Of a DNA stretch of 64,000 bases, positions 35,754-48,142 are shown piece by piece (position 1 is the stretch's first letter; every line of letters begins with the position of its first letter). A model generated the notes under the pieces. It did not search any database and was not told the origin of the DNA. It saw only the letters and a program-made list of their open reading frames with translations. The position numbers were made by a program, and so were the translations under genes. Source of the stretch: Pelobacter sp. (GTDB lineage: Bacteria > Desulfobacterota > Desulfuromonadia > Geobacterales > Pseudopelobacteraceae); the NCBI GenBank assembly GCA_030824515.1, contig JAVBXN010000017.1:1-64000 (forward strand), given 5' to 3'.

Positions 35754-36830
35754 CTATTTTGTTGATTCCCGCTGCATCTTGATCGGGACATAGTTGCAGA
35801 ACGGTTCCTCTTCCATGTAGTCGCCGTGAACCGCGTCGGCCCGGGCGCGACAGCCCCCGCAGACGTTCAGGTATTCGCACTGTCCGCATTTGCCCTTATA
35901 GGATTTGAAATCCCGCAGATCATTGAAAATCTTCGAATTTTCCCAGATTTCCCGGAATGGTGTCTGTTTGACATTGCCGGCGGTGCGGTGGAAATACGAA
36001 CAGGGCTTAACGTTTCCGAAACAGTCAATCAGGCAGATGGTCTGGGCGGCGATACAGCCCTTGCCGCCGCCGGTGGAGAAGGTCAGTGAGCGTCGCTCGA
36101 ATTTGGTCCCCTCGGCTTTTGCTTTCTGAGGTACTATCCGGTAGTAGTGCGGCGCGCAGGTTGGGCGCATCAGGATGTCGTCTTCGGTCTTTTCCTGCTG
36201 ATAGTGCCAGTCCAGGATCTCTTCGTAATCCTCCTTGGATATCAGCTCGCTCATGATATCTTCGCCGCGGCCGGTGGGGACGATCATGAACATGTACCAG
36301 GCGGTGGCGCCGAGGGATTTTGCCAGTTTGAAGGTGCTGGCGATGTCGTTCTGGTTGCGTTTGGTGAATGACGAGTTTATCAGGAACTTCTGGCCGTTCC
36401 TGCGGAATGCTTCCGCTGCCCGGATAACGCCGTCGAAGGAACCGGGGGATTGGCGGAAATTGTCGTGGATGTCGGCCGTGGAGCCGTCCAGCGACAGCGA
36501 GACCATCTTTATGTCGGCCTGTTTCATCTTCCGGCAGATTTCGTCGTCAACCAGCGAGCCATTGGTTGCCATGCACATTCTCAGGCCCAGCGATGTTCCG
36601 AATTCGGCCAGCTCGAAAATATCTGGTCTCAGGAGCGGTTCGCCGCCCGAGAGCACGACAACCGGTTTGGAGAAGTCGGCTATGTCCTGAAGGAGTTTCT
36701 TGCCTTCCTCGGTGGTGAAGTCGCCTTCGGATGATGTTATCTCCGAGGAACAGCGGCAGTGTACGCAGTGCAGATTGCATCTTTGCGTGGTTTCCCATGC
36801 TACCCATTTGGGTATGAATTCGGTGTTCAT
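35754..36830 (-). CDS. Radical SAM/SPASM protein, AhbD-like (alternative heme synthesis)
   Basis: A 358-residue radical SAM enzyme. The SAM [4Fe-4S] loop is RCNLHCVHC (Cys18, 22, 25), followed by the [12 protein letters not shown] glycine-rich motif. A C-terminal SPASM-type set of Cys ([19 protein letters not shown], in parts, then [13 protein letters not shown] and a last Cys) binds additional clusters. The layout fits AhbD/NirJ-type enzymes, which decarboxylate the propionates of iron-coproporphyrin in the siroheme-dependent heme route used by many deltaproteobacteria. The frame is open far upstream, but ATG at 36830 has GGGAG five to six bases before it. It is divergent from ppiD, and no other heme gene is adjacent, so a different peptide-modifying role cannot be excluded. 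Confidence 0.75.
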   Translation of the reverse strand: MNTEFIPKWVAWETTQRCNLHCVHCRCSSEITSSEGDFTTEEGKKLLQDIADFSKPVVVLSGGEPLLRPDIFELAEFGTSLGLRMCMATNGSLVDDEICRKMKQADIKMVSLSLDGSTADIHDNFRQSPGSFDGVIRAAEAFRRNGQKFLINSSFTKRNQNDIASTFKLAKSLGATAWYMFMIVPTGRGEDIMSELISKEDYEEILDWHYQQEKTEDDILMRPTCAPHYYRIVPQKAKAEGTKFERRSLTFSTGGGKGCIAAQTICLIDCFGNVKPCSYFHRTAGNVKQTPFREIWENSKIFNDLRDFKSYKGKCGQCEYLNVCGGCRARADAVHGDYMEEEPFCNYVPIKMQRESTK

Positions 36831-37061
36831 AGTGCTCCCGTGCCCAGAATATGCGGTGTGGTTATAATTAAAATAGCGGTAAATCAGAAGCGTACCTGAA
36901 TGGCTGTCTAAACTCAAGAGTATATTGAGGCAGCTGTTTATGTGGGCTGCAGCCGTTATCAAACAAGCGCTTGCAATCAAATAAGACGTATAGTAGTATG
37001 ACGCTCCCGCCGCCGTCAGCGGCGTTTTGCATGCACAACAGCTATTAAGGAGCATCAACTT

Positions 37062-38645
37062 ATGTTGGATATCATCCGCAAGCAGAAAGAGTCGATTATT
37101 GTCAAGCTGGTTTTTGTAATAATCGTGCTCTCCTTTATCGGGACTATTTTCCTGGTATGGGGCAAGGGCAGTGATGGAGTGGGCGGTTCGGGCGGTTATG
37201 CCGCCAAGGTGAACGGCAAGAAAATCACGCTTGAGCAGTATCAAAATGCCTATCAGCGCATCAGGAGCATGTACCAGCAGATTTATGGCCAATCGATCCC
37301 TCCCGAGATGGAGAAGATGCTGGGGCTCAAAAAGGTCGCACTGGACGGGTTGATCGACAACCTGCTGGTAGCCAGGGAAGCCAAGTCGATGGGCATAAAG
37401 GTTTCCAAAGAGGAAGTCTCCGGATCGATCGAGGCGATGCCGATGTTTCAGAAGGATGGCAAGTTCAGCTTTGAGCAATATCAACAGCTGCTCAAGTCGA
37501 ATCGCATGACCGCCAATGACTTTGAAGAAGGGCAAGAGGCGGAGCTGATTCTCAAGAAGGCCCGTCAGTCGATCAAGGACAAGGCCACCGTTTCCGATGC
37601 GGATGCCTTGGCCCAGTTCAAGAAGAATAACGACAAGATCGAACTTGAGTATGTTGCCTATTCGCCTTCTGATGTGATCGCGGAAGTGAAACTGAGTGAC
37701 GCCGAACTGAACGACTATCTGCAGAAGAACCATAATGAGTTCAAGACCCAGGAGAAAGTCGCACTTTCCTACGTTCTGATGGACATCTCTTCCCAGGTTG
37801 CCAAGGTGACTGTCAGCGACGAGGAGATTCAGACCTTCTATCAGAAAAATATCGATCGCTGGCAGGGCAAGGACGGCATCATGCCGTTGAACGAGGTCAG
37901 AGAGAAGGTCAAGTTGGATGCCGCCAGACAGAAGGCTGCCAAACAGGCTTACGAGTTGGCTGCCGATACGCTCTACAAAGATATCAAGTCAGGCGATCTG
38001 AACCTGATAGCAGGGAAGCTGGGACTCAAAATCCAGGAGACTCCGCTGTTCCCGGCCAATAATCCGGTTGCCGCATTGGCCGGTGAGGCTGCGGTGCTTA
38101 AGAAGGCGCTCGAACTGAAACAGGGCGAACTTGGCGGACCGGTTGAGACCGCAAAGGGGATTTATATCCTGAAAGCCAAGGAGCGCAAGGCCGCATCTGT
38201 CCCGGCTCTGTCCGAAATCAAGCCGACTGTTGAGGAAAAGGCCAGGGTAGCAAAATCGATCGATCTGGCCAAACAGAAAGCCGAGGAAGCGGCCAAGCAG
38301 CTTTCAGCTAAAGCGAGTCTCAAAACGCAATCCACCGGCAGCTTCGGCTATTCTGCAAAGGGAGATATCCCGTCGGTCGGGGTTTCGCCCGAGATGGCCG
38401 ATGCGGTGTTCAAGCTGACGGCGGGGCAGGCTCCTGCCACTCCATTCAAGGTTGGAAACCGCTGGTTCGCGGTTCGCGTTAAAAACCGCCTGGAAGCTCC
38501 GCAGGCCGACTTCCAGAAAACAAAAGAGGAACTGAAGAAAAACATGCTTCCGAAACAGCAGGAAGAAGCCTTGGCCGCCTGGACCAAGGGGTTGCGCGAA
38601 AAAGCCAAGATCGAGATCAATCAGGCGCTGGTCGCCGAAAAATAG
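37062..38645 (+). CDS. PpiD-like periplasmic folding chaperone (SurA_N/PPIase)
   Basis: A 527-residue inner-membrane protein with one N-terminal TM helix (about 14-36) and a large periplasmic part. A SurA-N-like chaperone region ([23 protein letters not shown]) is followed by a parvulin-type isomerase-like domain and long Lys/Glu-rich helices. PpiD assists outer-membrane and secreted protein folding at the Sec exit. AAGGAG precedes the ATG. purC follows nine bases after the stop, so the two are cotranscribed despite unrelated roles. Confidence 0.85.
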   Translation: MLDIIRKQKESIIVKLVFVIIVLSFIGTIFLVWGKGSDGVGGSGGYAAKVNGKKITLEQYQNAYQRIRSMYQQIYGQSIPPEMEKMLGLKKVALDGLIDNLLVAREAKSMGIKVSKEEVSGSIEAMPMFQKDGKFSFEQYQQLLKSNRMTANDFEEGQEAELILKKARQSIKDKATVSDADALAQFKKNNDKIELEYVAYSPSDVIAEVKLSDAELNDYLQKNHNEFKTQEKVALSYVLMDISSQVAKVTVSDEEIQTFYQKNIDRWQGKDGIMPLNEVREKVKLDAARQKAAKQAYELAADTLYKDIKSGDLNLIAGKLGLKIQETPLFPANNPVAALAGEAAVLKKALELKQGELGGPVETAKGIYILKAKERKAASVPALSEIKPTVEEKARVAKSIDLAKQKAEEAAKQLSAKASLKTQSTGSFGYSAKGDIPSVGVSPEMADAVFKLTAGQAPATPFKVGNRWFAVRVKNRLEAPQADFQKTKEELKKNMLPKQQEEALAAWTKGLREKAKIEINQALVAEK

Positions 38646-38654
38646 GAGAGAGTT

Positions 38655-39545
38655 ATGTCACAGCTTATCATGCAGACAGATCTTCCCGGTTTAAACCTGG
38701 TAGCCCGCGGCAAGGTTCGAGATATCTATGATCTGGGGGAGACCCTGCTGATGGTGACCTCTGACCGTATTTCCGCTTTCGATGTAATCATGAACGAGCC
38801 GATTCCGGACAAGGGTTTTGTTCTGACCCAGATTTCGGCCTTCTGGTTCCGCCAGATGGAGGATATTGTGAAGAACCACATCATCTCCACCGATGTGGCC
38901 GATTTTCCGGCTGTCTGCCAGCCGTATGCAGAAGTGCTCAAAGGGCGTTCAATGCTGGTAAAGAAAGCGACACCGCTTCCGGTTGAATGCATCGTTCGCG
39001 GGTATGTCTCCGGTTCGGGCTGGAAGGATTACAAGGCCACCGGTTCCATCAGCGGTATTCAGCTGCCTGCCGGTCTCAAAGAATCGGACCGTCTGGCGGA
39101 GCCGATCTTTACCCCTTCAACCAAGGCGGAACTGGGGCAGCATGACGAAACCATTTCTTTTGATAAGATGGTTGAAATTTGTGGACGCGAGCTGGCTGAA
39201 AAAGCGCGTGACTACACCATCAAGATCTACTGTCGCGCCCGTGACTTGGCTGATAAAAAGGGTATCATCATTGCTGATACCAAGTTTGAGTTTGGCGTCT
39301 ATGATGGCGAGCTGATCATCATCGATGAGTGCATGACGCCTGATTCCAGCCGTTTCTGGCTGAAGGACGAGTACCAGCCCGGCGGTCCCCAACCCAGCTT
39401 CGACAAGCAGTTCCTGCGCGACTACCTGGAAACGCTCGATTGGGGCAAGACAGCACCGGCGCCGGCGTTACCGCAGCAGATCCTGGAGAAGACTGCCGAC
39501 AAGTACCGTGAGGCGCTCTATCGCATAGCCGGCATCTCTGTCTGA
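38655..39545 (+). CDS. purC: SAICAR synthase PurC
   Basis: A 296-residue phosphoribosylaminoimidazole-succinocarboxamide synthase, step seven of IMP synthesis: CAIR plus aspartate plus ATP gives SAICAR. Motifs include [12 protein letters not shown] (ATP loop), [26 protein letters not shown] (in parts; the family PS signature region), [18 protein letters not shown] and the substrate-binding 'TPDSSRFW'. It is of the longer type found in many bacteria and yeast. GGAGAG precedes the ATG. A terminator lies 25 bases after the stop. Confidence 0.95.
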   Translation: MSQLIMQTDLPGLNLVARGKVRDIYDLGETLLMVTSDRISAFDVIMNEPIPDKGFVLTQISAFWFRQMEDIVKNHIISTDVADFPAVCQPYAEVLKGRSMLVKKATPLPVECIVRGYVSGSGWKDYKATGSISGIQLPAGLKESDRLAEPIFTPSTKAELGQHDETISFDKMVEICGRELAEKARDYTIKIYCRARDLADKKGIIIADTKFEFGVYDGELIIIDECMTPDSSRFWLKDEYQPGGPQPSFDKQFLRDYLETLDWGKTAPAPALPQQILEKTADKYREALYRIAGISV

Positions 39546-39570
39546 CAGGTTTTTCCGGCTAGCTTGATCA

Positions 39571-39605
39571 GGGGCGGGTCATATCTCATGATTCGCCCTT
39601 TTTAT
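39571..39605 (+). terminator. Terminator of ppiD-purC
   Basis: GGGCGGGTCAT / ATGATTCGCCC pairs through G-T wobbles, with a five-base loop, and is followed by TTTTTT. Confidence 0.85.
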
Positions 39606-39744
39606 TTGCCGGCCGCCTGGCGTTCACGATAACTTCCGGCAAATCGTTATTGCCTTTTTTTAAGAAGCAAGCTTGACTGTTGCCAGTTGTACGGTAAACT
39701 GTGTGGAGTTCAGCATCCAATTCAAAATGCAGGAGATACGTGAT

Positions 39745-39924
39745 ATGAAACTCGAAGAAATCAAGGAAATCGCCAAACAGCATCAGATCAAGGTCGGGAA
39801 ACTAAAGAAGGCGGAGTTGGTCCGGGCCATCCAGATGGCGGAGGGCAATGACGCCTGTTTTGAAAGCGGCCGCTCGGCCGATTGCGGTCAGGATTCTTGC
39901 CTGTGGAGGAGTGACTGCGACTGA
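39745..39924 (+). CDS. Small SAP/Rho-N-like protein with Cys-rich tail (59 aa)
   Basis: The first ~33 residues (MKLEEIKEIAKQHQIKVGK, LKKAELVRAIQMAEG) are a SAP or Rho-N-terminal-like helix-extended-loop-helix, a nucleic-acid-binding module. The tail CFESGRSADCGQDSCLWRSDC contains four Cys and may bind a metal. AGGAG with a nine-base spacer supports the ATG at 39745. Similar short SAP proteins with this tail occur in Geobacter relatives, from memory. A terminator follows. The target is unknown. Confidence 0.7.
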   Translation: MKLEEIKEIAKQHQIKVGKLKKAELVRAIQMAEGNDACFESGRSADCGQDSCLWRSDCD

Positions 39925-39956
39925 TAGCGGTGTCTGAACGGTTTTGAAAATAATCG

Positions 39957-39999
39957 ACAGCAGGGTGCGGTGGAATTGCGCCCCTGCTGTTTGTTGTTT
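39957..39999 (+). terminator. Terminator after the SAP-like gene
   Basis: ACAGCAGGG / CCCTGCTGT forms a 9-bp stem, extended by inner GC pairs, and is followed by TTTGTTGTTT. Confidence 0.8.
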
Positions 40000-40075
40000 A
40001 GTAAGTTAGAAGATGTTTTCTGCTGTTTTCAGGCAGAAAATAGCTTCGTTAACGCACTTATCCTGTTTATCAGGG

Positions 40076-40483
40076 TCAGGGCGTGCCAGAGTTGAGATAT
40101 GCTCCCAGTTTGGTGTCAACTTTGGAGATATGGTTCAACAACCACTTCAAAAGCATGTTGTTGGTCTCAAGTACATGGTGGGTTGAAATGCCGTCTCTAT
40201 CGGTTTCTTCACGCAGCTCTTTAATCCTGGACACAAAAGACGCATGCTGGGCGCGATGCTCTTCATATCCCGGATAGCGACGGAGCAGCTGAAGCGCCTC
40301 TTCATCCTTGAAATGTGTCACCACATACTCTTCAAGAAAGGACAGCAGCTTCTTGAGTTCCGCTGTTCCCTTGCCCTCCTCGCAAGCAGTAAGCAGCCTG
40401 TCAAACCGCATCAGCAGTTCCTTGTGTTGCTTGTCGATAACTTCAACTCCCACTGATAGCGAATCTCTCCACTGGATACCCAT
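40076..40483 (-). CDS. Bacteriohemerythrin
   Basis: A 135-residue single-domain hemerythrin with the diiron ligand set: His in IDKQHKEL, HFKDEE, YEEHRAQHASF and the C-terminal LLNHISKVD. It binds oxygen reversibly and in microaerophiles or anaerobes may deliver, sense or buffer it. AAGGAG precedes the ATG. It lies 30 bases downstream of the Lon-like protease gene on the same strand and may share its transcript. Confidence 0.93.
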   Translation of the reverse strand: MGIQWRDSLSVGVEVIDKQHKELLMRFDRLLTACEEGKGTAELKKLLSFLEEYVVTHFKDEEALQLLRRYPGYEEHRAQHASFVSRIKELREETDRDGISTHHVLETNNMLLKWLLNHISKVDTKLGAYLNSGTP

Positions 40484-40513
40484 GACGCACTCCTTTGATG
40501 CTGGCTGCCGGTT

Positions 40514-42949
40514 TTATTGCGGTTTTTTTGCAACCGTCTTTTTCTTTGCTTTTGCTTTTCCGCTCTGCTCCTTGAGCCGTTCGGCCATGATGCGCAAACG
40601 GTCATCGGCCAATTGGAAAACAGAGCCCTTGGTAAATCTGCCGTTCTTTGCCCTTGTGCCGGCCTTGATCCCGGTAAGAATCTCGACGCCCTGTTCGATG
40701 GTCTCGACGCTCCAGATATGGAACTGTCCCGCGTTGACGGCCTTCAGAACATCTTCGTGCAGCATCAGGTGTCGTTCATTGGTTTTGGGGATCATCACCC
40801 CCTGCTCTCCGGTCAGCCCCTGAGCGCTGCAGACCGCGAAAAAGCCCTCGATCTTGTGATTTACTCCGCCGATGGGCTGTATCATTCCGCGCTGGTTGAC
40901 GCTGCCGGTTACTGCTATGCCCTGTTTGATCGGTACGCCCGAGAGCGAGGACAAGAGTGCGTACAGCTCGGTTGACGAGGCGCTGTCGCCCTCGATGCCG
41001 TCATAGGATTGTTCGAAGCAGATTGAGGCGGACAGGGACAGGGGGCGTTCAGTGGCAAAGGTGGCTCCCAGGTAGCCGGTCAGTATCAGCACGCCCTTGT
41101 CATGGATCGGTCCGGAGAGCTTTACTTCACGCTCGATATTGACCATTCCGGCCTGGCCGGTATAGACGCTGGCCGTGATGCGGGCAGGCCTTCCGAAAGT
41201 ATGGTCACCCAGTCCGATCACAGACAGGCCATTGATCTGGCCGATTACGGAGCCGGAGGTGTCTACCATGATGGTGCCGTCTTCGTACAGTTCCTGCATC
41301 CGTTCCTCGATGCGGTTGACCCGGTAGAGGTTCTCCTCGGCCGCCGACCGCACGTCGTCGCCATCGATTACCGTACGGCCGTTCTTGCTGGCCCAGAAAC
41401 TGATCTCGCGAATAAAATCGGAAATTTCCATGAATTGCGAAGAAAGCTTGTTCTGGTCGTCGGCCATGCGGGCGGTATGCTCCAAAAGTGCCGCCACGCC
41501 GCTTTTGTGGAAGGGAAGCAGGCCTTCGGAACGGCAGTGGCTGGCGACGAAAAGCGAATAGTCGTGCATGATTTCCGGAGTGCGCGCAACCCGGCTGTCA
41601 AACTCGGCCTTGACCTTGAAAAACTTGCGGTAATCCGGATCAAGGTGGAAGAGCAGGTAATATATCCAGGGGGTGCCGATCAGGATGACCTTGGAGCGCA
41701 TCTGCACCGGCTCCGGTTTAAGCGAAACCATTGTCATGAAGCGATACTGCTCCAGCACATCCTCGATCCTGATCTCGTTGTTGCGGATGCAGCGCTTCAG
41801 CGAATCCCATACGAACGGATTCAGGAGGACTTCGCGGGCATCGATCACCAGGTAACCGCCGTTGGCTCGATGCAGGGCTCCGGCGCGGATCATCGTGAAG
41901 TCGGTCACGGCGACTCCGCCATACTGCATCACATGCTCGATCCGTCCGAAGAGGTTGTTGTAGGTCGGATTCGATTCGAAAACCACCGGCGCACCCTCGG
42001 TGTTTTTGTTGTCAACCAGGACATTGACCTGGTAGCGGTCGAAGGTTGGCTCCTGGCGGGGCATCTTGATGCCCGGGATCTGCGGCTGGGGGGACTGGGG
42101 CTTGAAATCATCCAGCGTGTTAAGGATGTCTTCCTGCACCGATTCCAGATAGGCAAGAACCTTGTCCAGGCCTTCATATTTCTCGCGGAGCGGGTCGAGG
42201 CGATGCCCCAGGCAGGACATGCCCAGCTCCCGGTCCGCCAGCGACAGTGCTTCCTTGGTGGCCTTTTCCTGTTCGCGGACCTGGCGCAGCACCTCGTTCA
42301 GCCGCTCCGTCAGTTCCTTGCCCTGTTTTTCGAGTTTCAGGCGCCTTTTCTCGTTCAGCGCATCATATTCTTCCTGGGTATAGTTGCGCCCGGCTTTCTG
42401 CGGTACCACCACCAGTCCGGAGACGGTCCTCTGAAGCGCGAAACCGAGCTTTTCGGCTGCTTTTTCAAGATCCTGGAACAGGTTGTTGGTGGCGGCCTGG
42501 TAGCCCTCCAGCAGTTCCGCACGCCTGTTCTCATATTCGCTGCTTTCGAGCGCCTTGGGTATGTCCTTGCGGAAGGCTTCTATCAACTCTTTCATATCGG
42601 TTGAGAGTTCACTTCCCATGCCGGCCGGCAGATCCAGGGAGATGGCGGAGTCGTTGTCCTTGAAGTTGTTGACGTAAACCCAGTCGTGGGGTTTTGGCTC
42701 GTTTTTGGCGCGCTTGCTGAGGATGCTGGCGATGGTGGTGGTCCGGCCGGTTCCGGTCTCGCCGGAGATATACAGATTGAAGCCGGGCGCATCAACGCCC
42801 AGGCCGAAATCAATCGAACGCAGGGCCCGTTTCTGACCGATCGCGTCATTAAAGTCGGGCAACTCCTCGGTCGTTTCAAAACCGAGCAGTTCCGGATCGC
42901 AATTCCAGCGCAGTTTGTCAAATGGTACCAGGCAGGCGTGAGCAGACAT
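40514..42949 (-). CDS. Lon-like ATP-dependent protease (AAA_32/YcbZ type)
   Basis: An 811-residue protease. An AAA_32-type N-terminal ATPase has a Walker A-like SGETGTGRTT, with Arg where Lys is usual; to my memory this substitution is common in this branch. A long coiled-coil insertion spans ~170-290. The C-terminal Lon proteolytic domain has the Ser-Lys dyad in EGDSASSTEL and GGVNHKIEGFF. It degrades or processes proteins in an ATP-linked way; specific targets are not evident. AGGAG precedes the ATG with a six-base spacer. The last ~40 residues are basic (KAKKKTVAKK). Confidence 0.9.
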   Translation of the reverse strand: MSAHACLVPFDKLRWNCDPELLGFETTEELPDFNDAIGQKRALRSIDFGLGVDAPGFNLYISGETGTGRTTTIASILSKRAKNEPKPHDWVYVNNFKDNDSAISLDLPAGMGSELSTDMKELIEAFRKDIPKALESSEYENRRAELLEGYQAATNNLFQDLEKAAEKLGFALQRTVSGLVVVPQKAGRNYTQEEYDALNEKRRLKLEKQGKELTERLNEVLRQVREQEKATKEALSLADRELGMSCLGHRLDPLREKYEGLDKVLAYLESVQEDILNTLDDFKPQSPQPQIPGIKMPRQEPTFDRYQVNVLVDNKNTEGAPVVFESNPTYNNLFGRIEHVMQYGGVAVTDFTMIRAGALHRANGGYLVIDAREVLLNPFVWDSLKRCIRNNEIRIEDVLEQYRFMTMVSLKPEPVQMRSKVILIGTPWIYYLLFHLDPDYRKFFKVKAEFDSRVARTPEIMHDYSLFVASHCRSEGLLPFHKSGVAALLEHTARMADDQNKLSSQFMEISDFIREISFWASKNGRTVIDGDDVRSAAEENLYRVNRIEERMQELYEDGTIMVDTSGSVIGQINGLSVIGLGDHTFGRPARITASVYTGQAGMVNIEREVKLSGPIHDKGVLILTGYLGATFATERPLSLSASICFEQSYDGIEGDSASSTELYALLSSLSGVPIKQGIAVTGSVNQRGMIQPIGGVNHKIEGFFAVCSAQGLTGEQGVMIPKTNERHLMLHEDVLKAVNAGQFHIWSVETIEQGVEILTGIKAGTRAKNGRFTKGSVFQLADDRLRIMAERLKEQSGKAKAKKKTVAKKPQ

Positions 42950-43006
42950 TAAGAGCTCCTTCGAATCAGAGTGAGTGTGGCATTGTGTGGAGCAGTCACG
43001 GATATG

Positions 43007-45923
<2,917 letters not shown>

Positions 45924-45935
45924 AAGGACAATGCT

Positions 45936-46835
45936 GTGGATAAAGTTTCAATGATGATAAAAGCCCGTAAACTGTTCAAGGAAATCAGCGATCTTCCGAC
46001 TATTCCCGCGATCGTTTCCAAGGTGATATCGCTTTTGGACAACCATGATGCCGATCCTGACGATATTGCTGATATGATTCTTTCGGATCAGGTGCTGGCG
46101 GCCAGGGTCATCAGAGTCGTCAACTCACCTCTATATCGCTCCAGCAGCGAGATCAGTTCGGTCAAGCGGGCCCTGCTGTATCTGGGCTTCAAGAGCGTTC
46201 GGGAAATGATTCTTACAAGCTATTTTATCGAAGGATTCAAGCAGAAAGAGCAGCCATTCGATATCAAGACTTTCTGGATGCATTCGTTCAGTGTGGGCGC
46301 CATATCACGCCGCATCGCCACTATGGTCGGATACGAAGATGTGGAAAAAGCTTACCTGGTCGGGATAATTCACGATATCGGCAAGGTGTTTCTTGGGCAT
46401 TACTGCAGGGAAGAGTATGGTCGCATGCTGGCCGGAATCAACAATACGAGTTACACAACCTACGAAGCCGAATATGAATTTTTCGGCACCACCCACAGCG
46501 AAGTCGGCCTCTGCCTGGCCCAGCGCTGGAACTTCCCCGCATCGTACTGCGATGTGATCTCTTATCACCATGCTTCGGAGATGGCTACCGAAGACCCCCT
46601 GCTGACGGCAATCGTGTCTCTGGCTGATTTCTTCTGTCTTTCGCATGTCACTGCCGGCAGCCTGGCGCAGGCCAGTATACCGGGCATGTCCGAGGAAAAT
46701 GCCTGGAAAGTGCTCAAACAGTTGTCGAAAAAACCGATTGCGCCGGGACTGGAAAGCTTCCTGTCCGACATGTTCGACACCTATGAAGATGTCAGCCGCG
46801 AAGTGGATCTGCTCTTTAATTCCTTGATTACCTGA
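45936..46835 (+). CDS. HDOD-domain signalling protein
   Basis: A 299-residue protein consisting of an HDOD domain: LPTIPAIVSKVISLLDNHDADPDDIADMILSDQVLAARVIRVVNSPLY (in parts) and the degenerate HD-like VGIIHDIGKVFLGHY. HDOD proteins act in c-di-GMP, chemotaxis or stress signalling, usually without catalysis, although here an HD pair is kept. Start is GTG with AAAGGA upstream. It follows ligA closely. Confidence 0.9.
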   Translation: MDKVSMMIKARKLFKEISDLPTIPAIVSKVISLLDNHDADPDDIADMILSDQVLAARVIRVVNSPLYRSSSEISSVKRALLYLGFKSVREMILTSYFIEGFKQKEQPFDIKTFWMHSFSVGAISRRIATMVGYEDVEKAYLVGIIHDIGKVFLGHYCREEYGRMLAGINNTSYTTYEAEYEFFGTTHSEVGLCLAQRWNFPASYCDVISYHHASEMATEDPLLTAIVSLADFFCLSHVTAGSLAQASIPGMSEENAWKVLKQLSKKPIAPGLESFLSDMFDTYEDVSREVDLLFNSLIT

Positions 46836-46877
46836 ACTTTTTTACAATTCGTGAATAATGAAGCGGGAGATGCTCTC

Positions 46878-47603
46878 ATGTCGGAGAAAACAACCGTAAC
46901 CTGTTCCAAGTGCAGCAGCGTATGGCAGAACCGGGGCACCACCAACTGCTGGAGCGGTGATCCGGCCCAGGCGCCCCCCAAACCCGGCAATTGCCCGTCC
47001 GAAGCATATGAAGACGTGGTCAGAAGCTCTTTCGCCCAGTATTCCGGAGAGAGCGAAGATGCCAGGATCGCTTTTGTCGCTGCCCGGGTAGAGGGGCTCT
47101 GCTACCAGCCGGTTCCCGGCAGCGATGCCGTCAACGCCCGCTGGACAAGGGTCGAGGATACGATTGCCTTTGCCAAGCTGATGGGGTACAGGAAAATCGG
47201 CATGGCGACCTGCATCGGACTTCTGGACGAATCGGAACGCCTGGCTAAAATTCTTGCGGCCCAGGGTTTTGAACCTGTCAGCGTCTGCTGCAAGGCCGGT
47301 AGTATCGACAAGCTGGAGCTGGGATTGAAGGAAAGCGATAAAGTCAGGCCGGGAACCTTCGAACCGGCCTGCAACCCGATCGCACAGGCAGAAATCTGCA
47401 ATCAGCTTGCTACCGATATGAATATAATCGTGGGGCTTTGTGTCGGTCACGACATGCTCTTCAACCGACACTCCAAAGCGCCGGTGACTACACTGGTGGT
47501 GAAGGATCGGGTTACCGGGCACAACCCGGTCGCGGTGTTGTACGGGCAGAACTTTTATTACAAGCGGCTGCAGAAACAGCAGGTGTTGACCGGTCTGGAA
47601 TGA
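46878..47603 (+). CDS. DUF1847 protein (Cys-rich, putative metal-binding)
   Basis: A 241-residue protein of the DUF1847 type. The N terminus carries CSKCSSVW and two further Cys (NCWSG, NCPSEAY), likely a metal site. Further conserved Cys are in LCYQP, ATCIGLLDE, VCCKAG, PACNPIAQAEICN and LCVGHDMLF. The large number of Cys suggests bound iron-sulfur or zinc. ATG at 46878 has GGGAG upstream. Function unknown; the family is common in anaerobes. Confidence 0.8.
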   Translation: MSEKTTVTCSKCSSVWQNRGTTNCWSGDPAQAPPKPGNCPSEAYEDVVRSSFAQYSGESEDARIAFVAARVEGLCYQPVPGSDAVNARWTRVEDTIAFAKLMGYRKIGMATCIGLLDESERLAKILAAQGFEPVSVCCKAGSIDKLELGLKESDKVRPGTFEPACNPIAQAEICNQLATDMNIIVGLCVGHDMLFNRHSKAPVTTLVVKDRVTGHNPVAVLYGQNFYYKRLQKQQVLTGLE

Positions 47604-47766
47604 GGATTTACAAAGACCCGGTTTTTTTACGCCATGGACGAATGAGGGCTGCGTATCATGTTGTTTACATGAAAAAAGCTGGACATTTTTCATAATATGC
47701 TGGAAAATGAATAATTATATAAAGCCGGCTGGCCGGCATACCTCTTTAGTAAGGAGAATGGACAAT

Positions 47767-47985
47767 ATGAAAAAGATCGTGGCGATGATGGTGGCGGCAA
47801 TGATGGCACTCAGTTTCTCGATGGTGGCGGTAGCAGAAGAGAAGGCTGCTGAGAAGCCTGCTGCTGAAAAAGCGGAAAAAGCAGAAAAGAAAGACGCCAA
47901 GAAAGTCAAGAAAGAGAAAAAAGAGAAGAAAGCGGGCGAAGCCAAACCTGCCGCCAAGGGCAAAAAAGAAGTTTCCGGTTGTTGA
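47767..47985 (+). CDS. Small secreted Lys/Ala/Glu-rich protein (72 aa)
   Basis: A 72-residue protein with a signal peptide (MKKIVAMMVAAMMALSFSMVAVA) and a low-complexity mature part of alternating AEK/EKK runs ending in VSGC. AAGGAG lies 11 bases before the ATG. The unpaired C-terminal Cys is notable. A terminator follows. It may bind polyanions or the cell surface; the function is unknown. Confidence 0.65.
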   Translation: MKKIVAMMVAAMMALSFSMVAVAEEKAAEKPAAEKAEKAEKKDAKKVKKEKKEKKAGEAKPAAKGKKEVSGC

Positions 47986-48008
47986 TCCAGGCATAATATA
48001 TGAAAACG

Positions 48009-48039
48009 GAGGCATGAGCAACGGCATGCCTCTTTTTTT
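48009..48039 (+). terminator. Terminator after the small secreted protein
   Basis: GAGGCATG / CATGCCTC forms an 8-bp stem with an eight-base loop, followed by seven T. Confidence 0.92.
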
Positions 48040-48142
48040 ATTTGTATGATCTTGCTCCCGGTTTGTTGGGAGCTGGATCAACAATATGGATGATCAGAGC
48101 TGCTCGAATACGGTTGAATCAATTTTACTGGGGAGAGTGTGC

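Noticed and set aside
35754-37733. 659-residue open frame upstream-extended radical SAM gene
   Set aside because: The part before 36830 overlaps the ppiD gene and its promoter and shows no protein-like similarity. The ATG at 36830 has a proper ribosome binding site.
41102-42604. 500-residue plus-strand open frame opposite the Lon-like protease gene
   Set aside because: It is the complement of a gene with clear AAA_32 and Lon protease motifs. It has no start signal and no recognisable domain.
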